NCBI RefSeq assembly: GCF_010015445.1
Contig: NC_053118.1
Span: 10,648,407 to 10,712,406 of the forward strand
Reading direction: 5' to 3'
From: Perca fluviatilis
Taxonomy: Eukaryota; Chordata; Actinopteri; Perciformes; Percidae
DNA length: 64,000 bases
The notes beneath the pieces were generated by a model, which worked only from the letters and a program-made list of their open reading frames with translations, ran no database searches and had not been told where the DNA came from. The position numbers and the translations under genes are program-made. Position 1 is the stretch's first letter; each line of letters opens with the position of its first letter. Shown piece after piece: positions 11,269 to 22,000 of the stretch.

Positions 11269-12762
11269 AGAGCATACGTCTTTGTTTTCGCAATCTCATA
11301 TCCTTTGGAGAATTTTAAGATCATTTTGACTTTGTATCAGCTGTGTCCAAGCTGACTTACAGTCTCTGTTCTCTGTGAAGGAGTGAAAAACTGAACTTTG
11401 TACAGCCTACAGGGGTTGAGAGCTGCATATTCAAAAGGTTTTTGGATGGGCTTTAATATGTCATGATTCATTATTAAATATTTGGTCGGTTGGTTCATAG
11501 TTCATTCATGATCTTGCATACAGCAGTCGACTAAACAATCTCACCTGAAGGTGCATTTACAGTAATACCTTTTTCTGGCGCTTTTGACCATAACACATGT
11601 TCGGTGTTTAAATCTTGTATCTTTTTATATCCCCCCATTCCTCAGGCTTCAGAACATCTTCTAAACCTTGAGGTAACTCAAGGAGGAACTTGAAGAACTA
11701 GATTCATAGTGACAATAAAATGGTATTCATACGTGTAGGGCTGTAATGTGTCAGCTTTGTTTGTGAATGTCATGTTAGAATATTTCTGGACATTGAAAAG
11801 TTTGCCTCTTTTTCATTTGGGGAGCCACAAACGTGGAAAGCTGCTAAGTATAACCTGAACTTTCCCAGTTTGCCTTATTCTCGTCCTTGACATTTTCGAG
11901 ATTGGAGATGACCACTGTGGCCTGGAACTTTCTTTTCTTTTTCCTTTTCTTTTTCTTTTTCTTTTACCTAGCAAAAGTGTGACAAAACAAGCCACGCAGA
12001 AGAGCGTCCAGTGTGGATCTCTGATAGGACAGGGTGTACAGCAGCTCCTCTCATTGCCGTTATGGCAGTGAGGGCTCCGAGTCAGACCATCCAAATGCTG
12101 ACGTCACCCCCTCTTATGTGCGCTGCAACGAGTAGGAGGGAGGGAGGGAGGGAGGGAGGAAAAGGAGAGGAGAGGAGAGGATGGAGAGAATAAAGTGATT
12201 GGTTTACCGGCCCCCTTCTCCATGACACATCATGAAAATAAAAGTGCCGGAGGCCTAAATTATCACATTCACCTTACCCGTGCACTCTCACATGTTGTTT
12301 TAGAGAGGAGTCCAAACCAAAGGCACTGGCTGCGGCTAACAGCCCTCCTGACCACAGCGTCGGTCCCTGCTCTCTCTCTGGAGAAAGAAATAAACAGAGT
12401 CAGGACAAAGGTCACTATAGGTTTTGGCAAGGAAACAACCACTATTCCTTCTTTTTTTTTTTTCTTTACATATTGTTAAAGCCCCCCATACACACACACA
12501 TATATTTCTTTTCTCAATCAGTTCCACTGTCGAAATGGAAACTTGTACTTGCACGTGTGTGTGTGTTTTTTTTTTACTGCCCGAGGGCAGAGAAAACATA
12601 TTTTTCACTGGTTTCTCTGCTGTTTAATGTGTAAAACCAGCGTGTAAATGACATTTTGCTCTATTAAGATGGGAGATCTGTGTGGACACCCAAGGTAAAA
12701 AAAATATTTTTTTCATCATAATGTTTACACTGAAAATAGTATATATGTTATATATTTTCACA

Positions 12763-12766
<4 letters not shown>

Positions 12767-12830
<64 letters not shown>
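12767..12830. repeat. (AT)n microsatellite
   Basis: About 32 AT units. Confidence 0.97.
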
Positions 12831-12833
<3 letters not shown>

Positions 12834-13970
12834 ATATTCCCTTGTCTTATGTGTTTTGTTTCTTCCGGGCGTCACACTAGTTTGGCTTGATGTAGAATTA
12901 CTAATAGAACTCCCACGTGAAAATCATTTCCTGAAATAAATAAAAGATTAAGTGCCACACCTAGTGGCTGAAGTGGGTAGAGCATTCACAACTTGGACTG
13001 CAATCAAAAGGGCGATTTAAAAAAAAAAAGTATTCAGGAAACGGTCAGTATTTTCATAGTTGCTCACATGTATACATTACTACAGTCTGACTCCTGTCCT
13101 AGGAGCCTCTGGCACGGACTTCCACAACTCCACTGTCACATCTTTTCTCTAATTTGCAGTTGACGAGCAGCCAGCGTTTGAATGTCACTGAGGGGTGGAT
13201 AGCTGCCAACACCCTCATGTCTCGCAATCTCTCCCCCCCCCCGCAAGGTAAGTTGGTTCTGACTGAAGGACAATCTCTGGCTCCACTGGCCACCTCACAC
13301 TCACATGTCTCCGTGGATGAGGTCGCGTGGGTCAGTGTGTGAGAAGGGCCCCTGCCCTGGAAAACTCTTGAATGTATTAAAAGATTTATTCATGTCCCAC
13401 AGTTACCCCCGCCAAAAAAGAAAACGATTATCATTCATTTCAGAGGAGGAGTGTAGTCCTGGGTGCGCAATAAAAGAGGCGTGACGAGATGGTTGACTTG
13501 CGGGGCCCCACATCATTACGCACAATATGTAGAAAATTGCTTATTTGGCCAACCTCTAATTATTCTTATTATTCAAAAGGGATACCGTCAGAGGAAAAAA
13601 GCTGAACTGAGAGAGTTAGATCGACTGTGTCGCAATTATTCTCTCCTTTTTTAATCTACAATTGAGACGGCTCGCAACGAAGGCCTTTAGGAAGGGAACA
13701 AAAAAAAAAGGTAGAGTGTAATTGCGTTATCATATAATAAGAAATTGGGATTCCCGTTGAAATATTAAAGGAATATTCTGGATCTTAAAATAGCAAGCAA
13801 TAAAGCCATTTTTTGCCCGCCACAGACGAGCTCCAAACCCATATCCCTTTAAAATAAAAAAATAAAAAAATAACTTTTTTTTTTTCCCTCCCTGTGGGAT
13901 GTTTCCAGCTTTTTACTCTCACTAGGACCCAGAGGCCACCTCGTACCGCCACTGTGGGTGAGTGCGCGTG

Positions 13971-14010
13971 GTGGTGGGGGGTGGGTGTGGAGGGGAGGGG
14001 GGGGGGGGGG
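13971..14010 (+). promoter_or_regulatory. G-rich tract with G-quadruplex potential upstream of rspo2 exon 1
   Basis: At least four runs of three or more G on the + strand, including a run of about 14 G. It lies just upstream of the inferred rspo2 first exon. Any regulatory effect is inference. Confidence 0.4.
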
Positions 14011-14522
14011 AGATTAACTAAATGTCATCTTCAACGTCTTAAACACAAGACTAGAAAACATCCACACGTGACAGCGGCACGGCGCTATATGAGGAAAAAG
14101 GCAGCAAGCATCAGGACCAGTCGGGAGTCAGTCAGCGCTCAACCTCAGCGGCGCGCAAAACCCACTCTCACTTACCGGCCTCTCGTCTCCCCCCCTTTTG
14201 GAAAGAAAGCAACACATGTGAGTTTGTTTCTGCTGCGCTACTGGACACGGAGCGGACAAGTTTGAGTGAGGGGACCGCAGGTAAACGGAATCTAAGCTTT
14301 TTCAGAGAGGAGGGAAGGAAATCCCCCCCCCCCCCACACACCCTCCTTTTCACCGTCCGCGACCACCTTTTTTTTTTTTTTCCTCCTCCTCGGACCTCTG
14401 TACTCTTCTGGAGACACAAGTTTCTCACACAAAGAGGGATGCTGCATGTTCCCGAGCCGCACTTGCACTCAGAGGGAACCTAAAAGTAGACCGGAGCGGA
14501 ATTACACTTCATCTGATGCAAG
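14011..14522 (+). other. rspo2: rspo2 promoter and non-coding first exon (approximate)
   Basis: R-spondin 2 genes usually start with a non-coding exon. Here a GC/CpG-rich stretch (about 14060-14280) precedes two possible donors: CAG|GTAAAC at 14280/14281, the better match, and AAG|GTATAC at 14522/14523. Either could splice to the acceptor at 14820. No clear TATA box is visible. The transcription start is not determinable from sequence alone. Confidence 0.45.
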
Positions 14523-14871
14523 GTATACACAGACACGTTATTTTAACGGAGCGTCTTGGCGACTATTACGCACGGCTATTATTACAGCGCTTATCTTAAT
14601 TTCTTCTCTTTTTTTGTTGGGGAAGGGGCGTTTGAGCAGCGCGCATTGCCTTTGCATCTGTGATTGTTCCAACTTCCAACACATTAACACACAGAATATC
14701 TATTCCTTTGGTTTTTTTTTTTTAGTTTCGAATCCCCCCTCTTATCACCCCACTCAGCATTGTTTAGGAAGGTGTTGATTTCATTACGCTGTAACCTCCT
14801 TTGTCATTCTCCCCCCGCAGCGCACCAAAGCGGACACTTTTAGCGACTGGAGGATCAGCGCGCTTCATAAA

Positions 14872-14943
14872 ATGATCCCAACCGGCGGCGTGATAACATG
14901 TCGCATCGCGTCTGATGTTTGACACATGTTGAGGATCGGCTAA
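14872..14943 (+). promoter_or_regulatory. rspo2: Cluster of four upstream ORFs in rspo2 leader
   Basis: Four ATG-initiated short frames end before the main start: 14872-14922 (16 codons), 14898-14915 (5), 14915-14932 (5) and 14926-14943 (5). Several overlap in different frames. If this leader is transcribed as predicted, scanning ribosomes would meet them first, which usually lowers main-ORF translation. This is inference from ATG/stop positions. Confidence 0.5.
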
Positions 14944-15065
14944 AGAAGAAGAAACTGGAGGAGGACATAACAAAGTCCGAGAATTCATCCCGAGCCCTGC
15001 TGGCACCTTTTTTTCTTTTTTTTTTTTTTTTTTAACTGGAGCCCGAACAACCGATCGCCGTCCAG

Positions 15066-15165
15066 ATGCAGTTTCGACTCTTCTCATTTGCCCTGGTCGT
15101 ATTGAACTGTATGGAGTACAGCAGCTGTCAGGCGCCGTCGCACCGCTGGAGGAGAAACAAAAGAG
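15066..15165 (+). CDS. rspo2: rspo2 coding exon 1: signal peptide and basic stretch
   Basis: 100 nt, 33 codons plus one base. It encodes [20 protein letters not shown], then [13 protein letters not shown]. The hydrophobic core L5-L13 is followed by a small/polar cleavage region, with predicted cleavage near Cys21/Gln22 as in the mammalian protein. The start is chosen because [10 protein letters not shown] is the conserved N-terminus. The 3' base G pairs with CT of the next exon to make Ala34. Confidence 0.95.
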
Positions 15166-18100
15166 GTAACACGGGGCTTGTCTTTTAGAGCAGTATCCAG
15201 CGGGCTGACTTTAACAGATGGCTTAAGAGTTTGTGTGGGTCACGGGAGGCAACGGCCCTGAACGGGGTTGCTCTCACATGCTGTTAAACGGCCGCGTTTG
15301 CACAGAACAGCGCACAGAGCAGGCGGAGTACTGATCGCCATCTCCGTTTGATTTATTTTAAACGGCACAGGTGAGAGTTACCGATCCAGCACATCTTATA
15401 GTCTAAACCAGGGACATTCCCGAAAATTCACGCTGAAAGAAAATTGGAATTAAGACACAATTTAGTCTCGCAGCGCTTGATGTAACTAATCAGCCTTTTA
15501 AAAGAAGAGTTTCCACATGATGTAACGATTTCTGAGCCGGTGGCTAATGCGTAAAATGTGCGCAAAATGTGGCCACGCGTGTGGCTGTCCAAAAAAAAAA
15601 AAGGAATATGAAAAGATGTTGTGTCATTGGATTGGCTAATTGTATTTAAACCACGTTGCCAGACGGGCTGTTAACACTGCATCCCCGAATGTTGTGGCCC
15701 CAACAAAGGGGCTCCCTGGTCCCTATATTATTTACATGTGAAACTGCTAAAAAAAAAAAAAATCCGCTGGTGCGGATCGGTCTATAGAGAGCTGGCGGCT
15801 TATAGAGAGGGAGGGGGTCGTATTGTTGGAGTTATTTAATGAATAGATACGGAATCCCCTTCCTCTGACTTATGAATTGCACATCTCCACTCCAGCCCCC
15901 TAAGCTGGTTTTAATTGATCTCATAACCACTTTGAACAGTTGGTAGGAAACCCGCATAACAATCGCTCAGCGGAGGCGCAGGAGTTGAGGAGGGGATCAG
16001 CCCCTTTGTAAACACTGCTCTATAGTCTGGATGAATGAGGAGACAGTGGGATTAGGAAAGTGGCCCCCGCCGAGCCCTCCTCAGACCCGTGACATAACAC
16101 ATCACCAAGGCCCTCGGGGTGACCATGAGAAAAGGCTTGCGCACGGGGACCGTGTTGCGGACTTTTGGGCAGCGCTAAACGCTACGCACAGTATGGCAGT
16201 ACAGTAGAAACATTTCAAGTCAGGAGAGAGAGAGGGAGGGGGGGTCTTGTAAATTGTAAGGCAATCACATATTTAATCATATGCGCTGCGTGCCAGGGGG
16301 AACCTCCACACTCTGAGAGCCCTCCACTGCCCATCTGCAAATAATCAGGCAATCACTGCGGGGTACTGGCACACACACGTTTTTCTTCTCCTCTGTGTGT
16401 TTCTGTCTTTCTTTCTCTGAGGACTGTGTGATCTTAGATAGTGTAAGCAAGATAGAATGTTTTTTTTTTTTTAGTATGCTTGATCTTTTTTTTGTTGTTG
16501 TTGGAATTGCTTCGATCTGGAGGGTATTTTTGGATGGTCAAGCAGCAAATCAAGTCCTAACATTTGTCTTTAGGTGCCTCCTTATCTGTGTGCTGTGAGA
16601 AAGAGAGAGAAAGGGAGGGGGGTTACCAATGGGGATGAGATCAAGAGGTTAACTTACACATTTGACCTTTAAGAACAGCTTTAGGCTGAGCACAATAAGC
16701 TACACATTGTTACCACCAGCTCTCAGAACGGATGTTACACTTGTCAGAGTAATCCCATGCAAATATGTACAGGCTCTGCCTTTACAGTAACGTTGAATTT
16801 GTGTGTGTGTGTGTTTGAAACAGCACTTTGGGCCAAACGTGCCCTTCTAGCAAGCAGTGGCAGCTGGCCAAGTTTTTGGTATTTGCTTCCTTCCTTTATT
16901 TATCATGGTTATATTGAAAGAAGCCTGTGTAAGAGATCATTGTCCAATAGGCCCAGAAATGCTTGAATATTTTTCTAGCCCTCAAGGTTCCTGTGACAGC
17001 TTTATACACAGCCTGTCTGGCATGCACGGAGACCTATCCAAACCGTTCAGGAGTGTTGAGACCCAGACCCGTTAGAAACTCAATTTGGCCGCACTCGGGT
17101 CCCGAAGCGTAGCTGTTTCACGGGGAAACAAAACACATCCTGCATAATTTAACAAATGTCTTGTTCATTTTTAACATGCATGCAAAAAAAAAAGTTCCCC
17201 CATGAAATACTGTGTGTGCATGCAGCCACATGACCAAGTGAGGTGTAAGGGATGGAGATGCCATTATAATTAGGGGGATGTCAAGGAGAAAAACGGTCAT
17301 TGCGTACGACTGGAGCCCGCTGAAACGTATGACTAGAGGCAAGATTGGGATCTTTGTGTGGTTTTCTGGGCTGATCTTGTCTCGCTCACTCACTGCATGG
17401 CATGACCCAACCTCCCATTTGGCTGCGGTAATTGTGCATATACATTTTTTTTTCTTTCTTCACGAAAAACAGACGACAAAACATATTAAATGTACACCTC
17501 CTTACCCCCTGTCCTGCCCACTAGAAGTGGGGAAATTATGCCAATGAGCCCTTCTATGATATCATAGCCAGACGCAAGGGTATTACTTTTCATTTTTATT
17601 CTCTGGCTAATGATGCCACCTGCTGACTACATAAAATCAGGCTTGAGTACCAATGCTGCCTGAAGGAACGGAGACACACAGTGGGGCCCTGAGACGTTTA
17701 AACAGGTAATGAATAGGCAATAGCAGTCGTGAGTGGTGAAAAGTTGCCATGTGATACTGTGTACCCTTCCCCATCTACCCACAAATCCAAAAGTTGTATT
17801 CCCAGCGGGCCACAGCATGTTACAGATCATATTAAACTGTGTAATCTGTTACTTTAACAGTGTTGCAGCCTAGCAGGGTGGGGGTGGGGGGGTGGGGAGT
17901 GAGGTCAGAGGTGCGTGACATTTTGTACCGATGATGACTGTCTGCAACAAGGGCGTGTGTGGGGACTTTTTGATCCCAGAAGACGCAGAAAATAGTTGTG
18001 ATTTGGGGCTGAATGGACAAAGAATCCCATATAGAAGAGTGTGGAAACTTGATACTGATTGTCACTTATGAATTGACTGCGGTTTGTTGATAATAAAGCA

Positions 18101-18985
18101 AAAAAAAAAAGATTGACTGATTTGGAAATTCTTAAGTCAAATGCAGTTCTTGGCCGTATGAATAAAAAAATAAAAAATATAACAAAAATAGAATCTTTGG
18201 ATGCAGATAAGTAATTCAAACACTGTGGCCTCTCTTTCTAAGCCTTGGAAACCAGGCCTCAGTGTGCTGAAAGCTCAGACTATAGTCCCAGGTTTGTGGG
18301 TGTAAGTGTTAATGTTGGAAGCCGGTACTTAAGCGCAATATAATACATTGATTAAGTGCCCAAAGGGGAGGAGAGGGAACGCTCCAAACGGCTGCTTTCA
18401 AACCAGCCTTGCCACTCTTGCCTTTGGAAAAAGTGAAAAAGCCCCGTAGACGGCACCTGTTAACAAGGCTTTCTCACATCATGCCACTCGAATCCAGGTG
18501 AAGCTGATTTTTGGAGAATTCCGTTAAACAGTTTGTTTATTTTACTCGTCGCTTAAAGAACCTGGAAGAAAGAGAAAATCCTGCACGCTGCTCTTGCTGC
18601 AGCATCATCCGATTATTAAATAAATGGTGCAGCGTCGATAAATGGTGATTGTCCTTTGCACCTGCGCAGAAGAAGGGTTTGGATGTGCAAATGTGTTCTT
18701 TAAAACTCATGGCTTAAAGGAAATGCCGGAAAGGGATTTGAGATGTGACAGCGTGGAGGAGGTGGTGCCGGTTGAGGAGAGGTGGGGGCTTTTTTTTTTT
18801 TTTTTTAGGGGATGAGGAAGGCATATTTAAGCAGATCAGCTGGAAACGGCTGAATGTGAACAGCATCACCTGAGAGGGATTACAGCGAGCCGAGCCTTGA
18901 CCTGAGCCTGAGCTCCAGCCTCAAGAAACAGAGCTCTGTCTTTTTCTCTCCCAGGCCCCATCAGCCAAGCCTCCATAAGTGTAAA

Positions 18986-19059
<74 letters not shown>

Positions 19060-22000
19060 TGTGTGGGTGGGGGAAAAGGAGTACAAGGAGACACATGTAC
19101 ACCCTGCAGGTGCAAGTTCCTGATGCTCTAATCAAGACATCAAGTCCAGAACAATATACCCCCCCTCCCCATCCCCACCCTCGTCCTCACCCACCCCAAA
19201 CCCCTCGACCAATCACGTCCACGGTCTGTCTTGGGGATTATCATGGCCATTAAGGACAATGATTCACTTATGCGCTGTATTGATAAATCACATTAGTCTG
19301 ACCCAGCCTCCGAACTCTGTCGAAAGACTAGCTCCTTGTGTGACCTAGTAACCCATGCATGTCGATCCCGGCCTGTAGCGCAGCTCCTGCTCCGAGTCAC
19401 AGCGGTATCAGATGAAGCCGGTGAAAGGCTCCTCAGTGCGCTCATGCCATGCTACACTGCAGAAAACCCCAGCAGAGGGGGAAAAAAACCAACATGCGGT
19501 GGCATGAACTTTCTACTGGAGAGAGAGAGAGAGAGAGATTCTTTCGGGCACCACGTGACAAAGTCGGGATGATCTGTTTCCCCCGTCCCCGTTTTACCTG
19601 TAATCTAAAAAAAAAAATTCAATGAATCCAAAACGAGTTGAATTGGCTAGGTGATCCCTTATCCCACGTTTTTATGTGGCAGGTTTGTGACGTGAACGAG
19701 ACAAGGAGGTGGGAGACAGGATTTACATTTATCTATATTTATCTAAGCTTGTTTTGTAACACTTCTGCAGGCTTCCATCTACCGCACCACAACGAAGAAC
19801 CATATTCATCGTGAGCGGATTTGGTCCCTGAGGGGGGAAATACACGAAGGGATCTTCTCTTCTACCCTCAATCACTGTCATCAGAGAATCCCATATGCTG
19901 GCAAAGCTAAATGCCAAACAGATGGTTTTATTTCAGGCTACATTTTACCACACTGTAAAACTTCTTTTTTTTCTTCTTCTTTTTTCGGAAATATGAAATA
20001 AAATGAAGTTATTATATCAAATCGTATAAAACGCTCTATATTTCCTCACGGTGATTTGAAACCTCCCGAGCAGCAGACCAAAAAACTGCAGTGTCCCTCC
20101 TTACCGCGAGGACAGTTTAGTGATCCTATGCTTGTTCCTCTCTATTCTCCCCTGAAGCAATTACACCTTAATACGTTTCCTTATAAAGCTACTAAATATG
20201 ACCAGGCAAATTTGGTCCGATTCTCTCAAGTTTATTGGGCCGTAAAAATTCTAATGTGGGAATCATTTCTAAGTTCCACACATAAAACAACAACACAAAA
20301 GGAGCATATATATATATATTTTTTTTTTTTTCTCAAAAAGAAAATGACTCATACAAGGGCTTCGCAGGTAGGAGAGCTGCCCAGAGCCGGAGATGGAGCC
20401 CCTCAGGCTTAACACCGAAATGCACTTCCAGACTACTTACCTCTCACATTACTAACACACACACCTCTAAAAGAATTCAGCGAAGAGCTGTTTAGAGGTA
20501 ATGAGGTGGGGACAATAGGCATCCATTGTGTTTTCTCCCCAATAAATTTGATCATGGGAATTGTTTGAAAAATGAACCATTTCCCCTTTGCAGTTTACAA
20601 AAAAAGAAAAGGTACGTAAATCAAACTTGAACCTAAACGTGTACGTTTTTGAAAATCCACGTATTCGCTTATTGTCAAGAGTTCGATGAGAAAATTGAGA
20701 AAAATATGCGATAGGCTATCGTTGTTGGATACGATATTACTTGGGATGAATAAACAGATGTTGAAGTGTGCTCACTTCTGCTGCTTTCAGTATTGTGCTA
20801 AAATCCAACGATTTGCTTGTTGAATTTAAAACCAATAAAAGGAAATCACCTCCAGATTATTTTTTTTACGGAACACATTGAATTGAATATAAAGGGCACC
20901 ATTGAAAAAAGAATGACAGTTACATTTTAAAGTGCCGTTTTCTACTCAATAAAAAAGTGTCTTTCGATGTGTCGCAGCCTCTCGCGATATGTGTATCGCA
21001 GCAGTTAATGTTGCGATGACGATAAAAAAACGATGTATTGTGCAGCCCTAATCGATACCAATCTCATGTCTGTGCGGTCTGTCTACATATTTGTGTATAT
21101 GAGGTGGAAAATAAACAGAATTATAAATTGGTGTCTTTAGTAAGCGCCTGATGTAAAAACTCGTTAGCTAATTCTTAGCTTAAAAACAATGAACTGTTGA
21201 AATGGTTAGCTAAAAGAAGCCTAATGGATAAACTGTTGAAATAGTAGGCCAAAGCTAAAATTAAGGAAGGAACTGTTGTTCTATTAGTTAGATTAAGCAT
21301 TTAACTGCTGATGTCTGTGCGGTCTGTCCATGTCCAGCTTAGCATGACCACTGAAAGCAGGGGGAAACAGCTAGCCTGAACGTTAACCAAATCCACCTAC
21401 TTGCACCTCTAAGGGCGCTGACACACCAGGCCGATTATCGGCCGTGGGACAGTCTGGCGAGGTCAGTGACTCAAATCTGTCCCGTGACGTCGTCAGTCTG
21501 GGGGGGCTGTCGGCGTTCATTTTGGCCGACCTGACATGTTCGGTCGGCGGCAGGGCAGCCGGGACTCACCCGGAAATGGCGAGCGGAATGAGGGTGACTA
21601 GAGTCTCTCAAAATCTGACGAAAATCTTTTAAACTGACCTTTGTTGAGCTGAAATGAAGACAGATTCAGCAACTGCACGGCCTATTTCTCGCTTAAAATG
21701 TTTTCAGAAACACGTTTCGGTGAACTATTTTAGTACGATATGAGATTGTATTCTGAACGGCCGCCATGACAGTCTGGCTTTGAATTTCCGGAGAAAACAA
21801 ACCCATGTGACGCGTTCGTCCAATCAGCTGCCGGTTTTCATTTCTTGGGCAACATTACAGATTAGCGCCGCCTGCTGTTATGGAGATGTATTACGTCTCG
21901 TCTCCTCTCATCTTTTTGGTCTGTTCTGTGGCACTTTTTTGGACCTAGGGGACGCGACTGATCATATCAACGGGGTTTTCTGTCAACGGTCGCCCGTCGG

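Larger units (their letters stand above)
8386..14100. other. eif3e-rspo2 intergenic region
   Basis: About 5.7 kb between the eif3e poly(A) signal and the rspo2 first exon. It contains two hAT-type elements (8945-9561, 9588-9996), a TTAA-flanked element (10885-11268), a GA-rich tract near 12130-12185, an (AT)n tract (12767-12830) and a G-rich tract (13971-14010). I saw no additional gene. Confidence 0.7.
14821..15165 (+). other. rspo2: rspo2 exon 2 (5'UTR plus start of CDS)
   Basis: The acceptor is ttctccccccgcag at 14807-14820 and the donor is GTAACA at 15166. The leader part 14821-15065 carries four short upstream ORFs and a 26-nt T-rich tract. Coding starts at 15066. Confidence 0.65.

Noticed and set aside
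12958..13020. Possible tRNA or tRNA-derived SINE (gtggctgaagtgggtagagc)
   Set aside because: An A-box-like phrase is present but no B box (ggttcgaatcc) and no cloverleaf closure.
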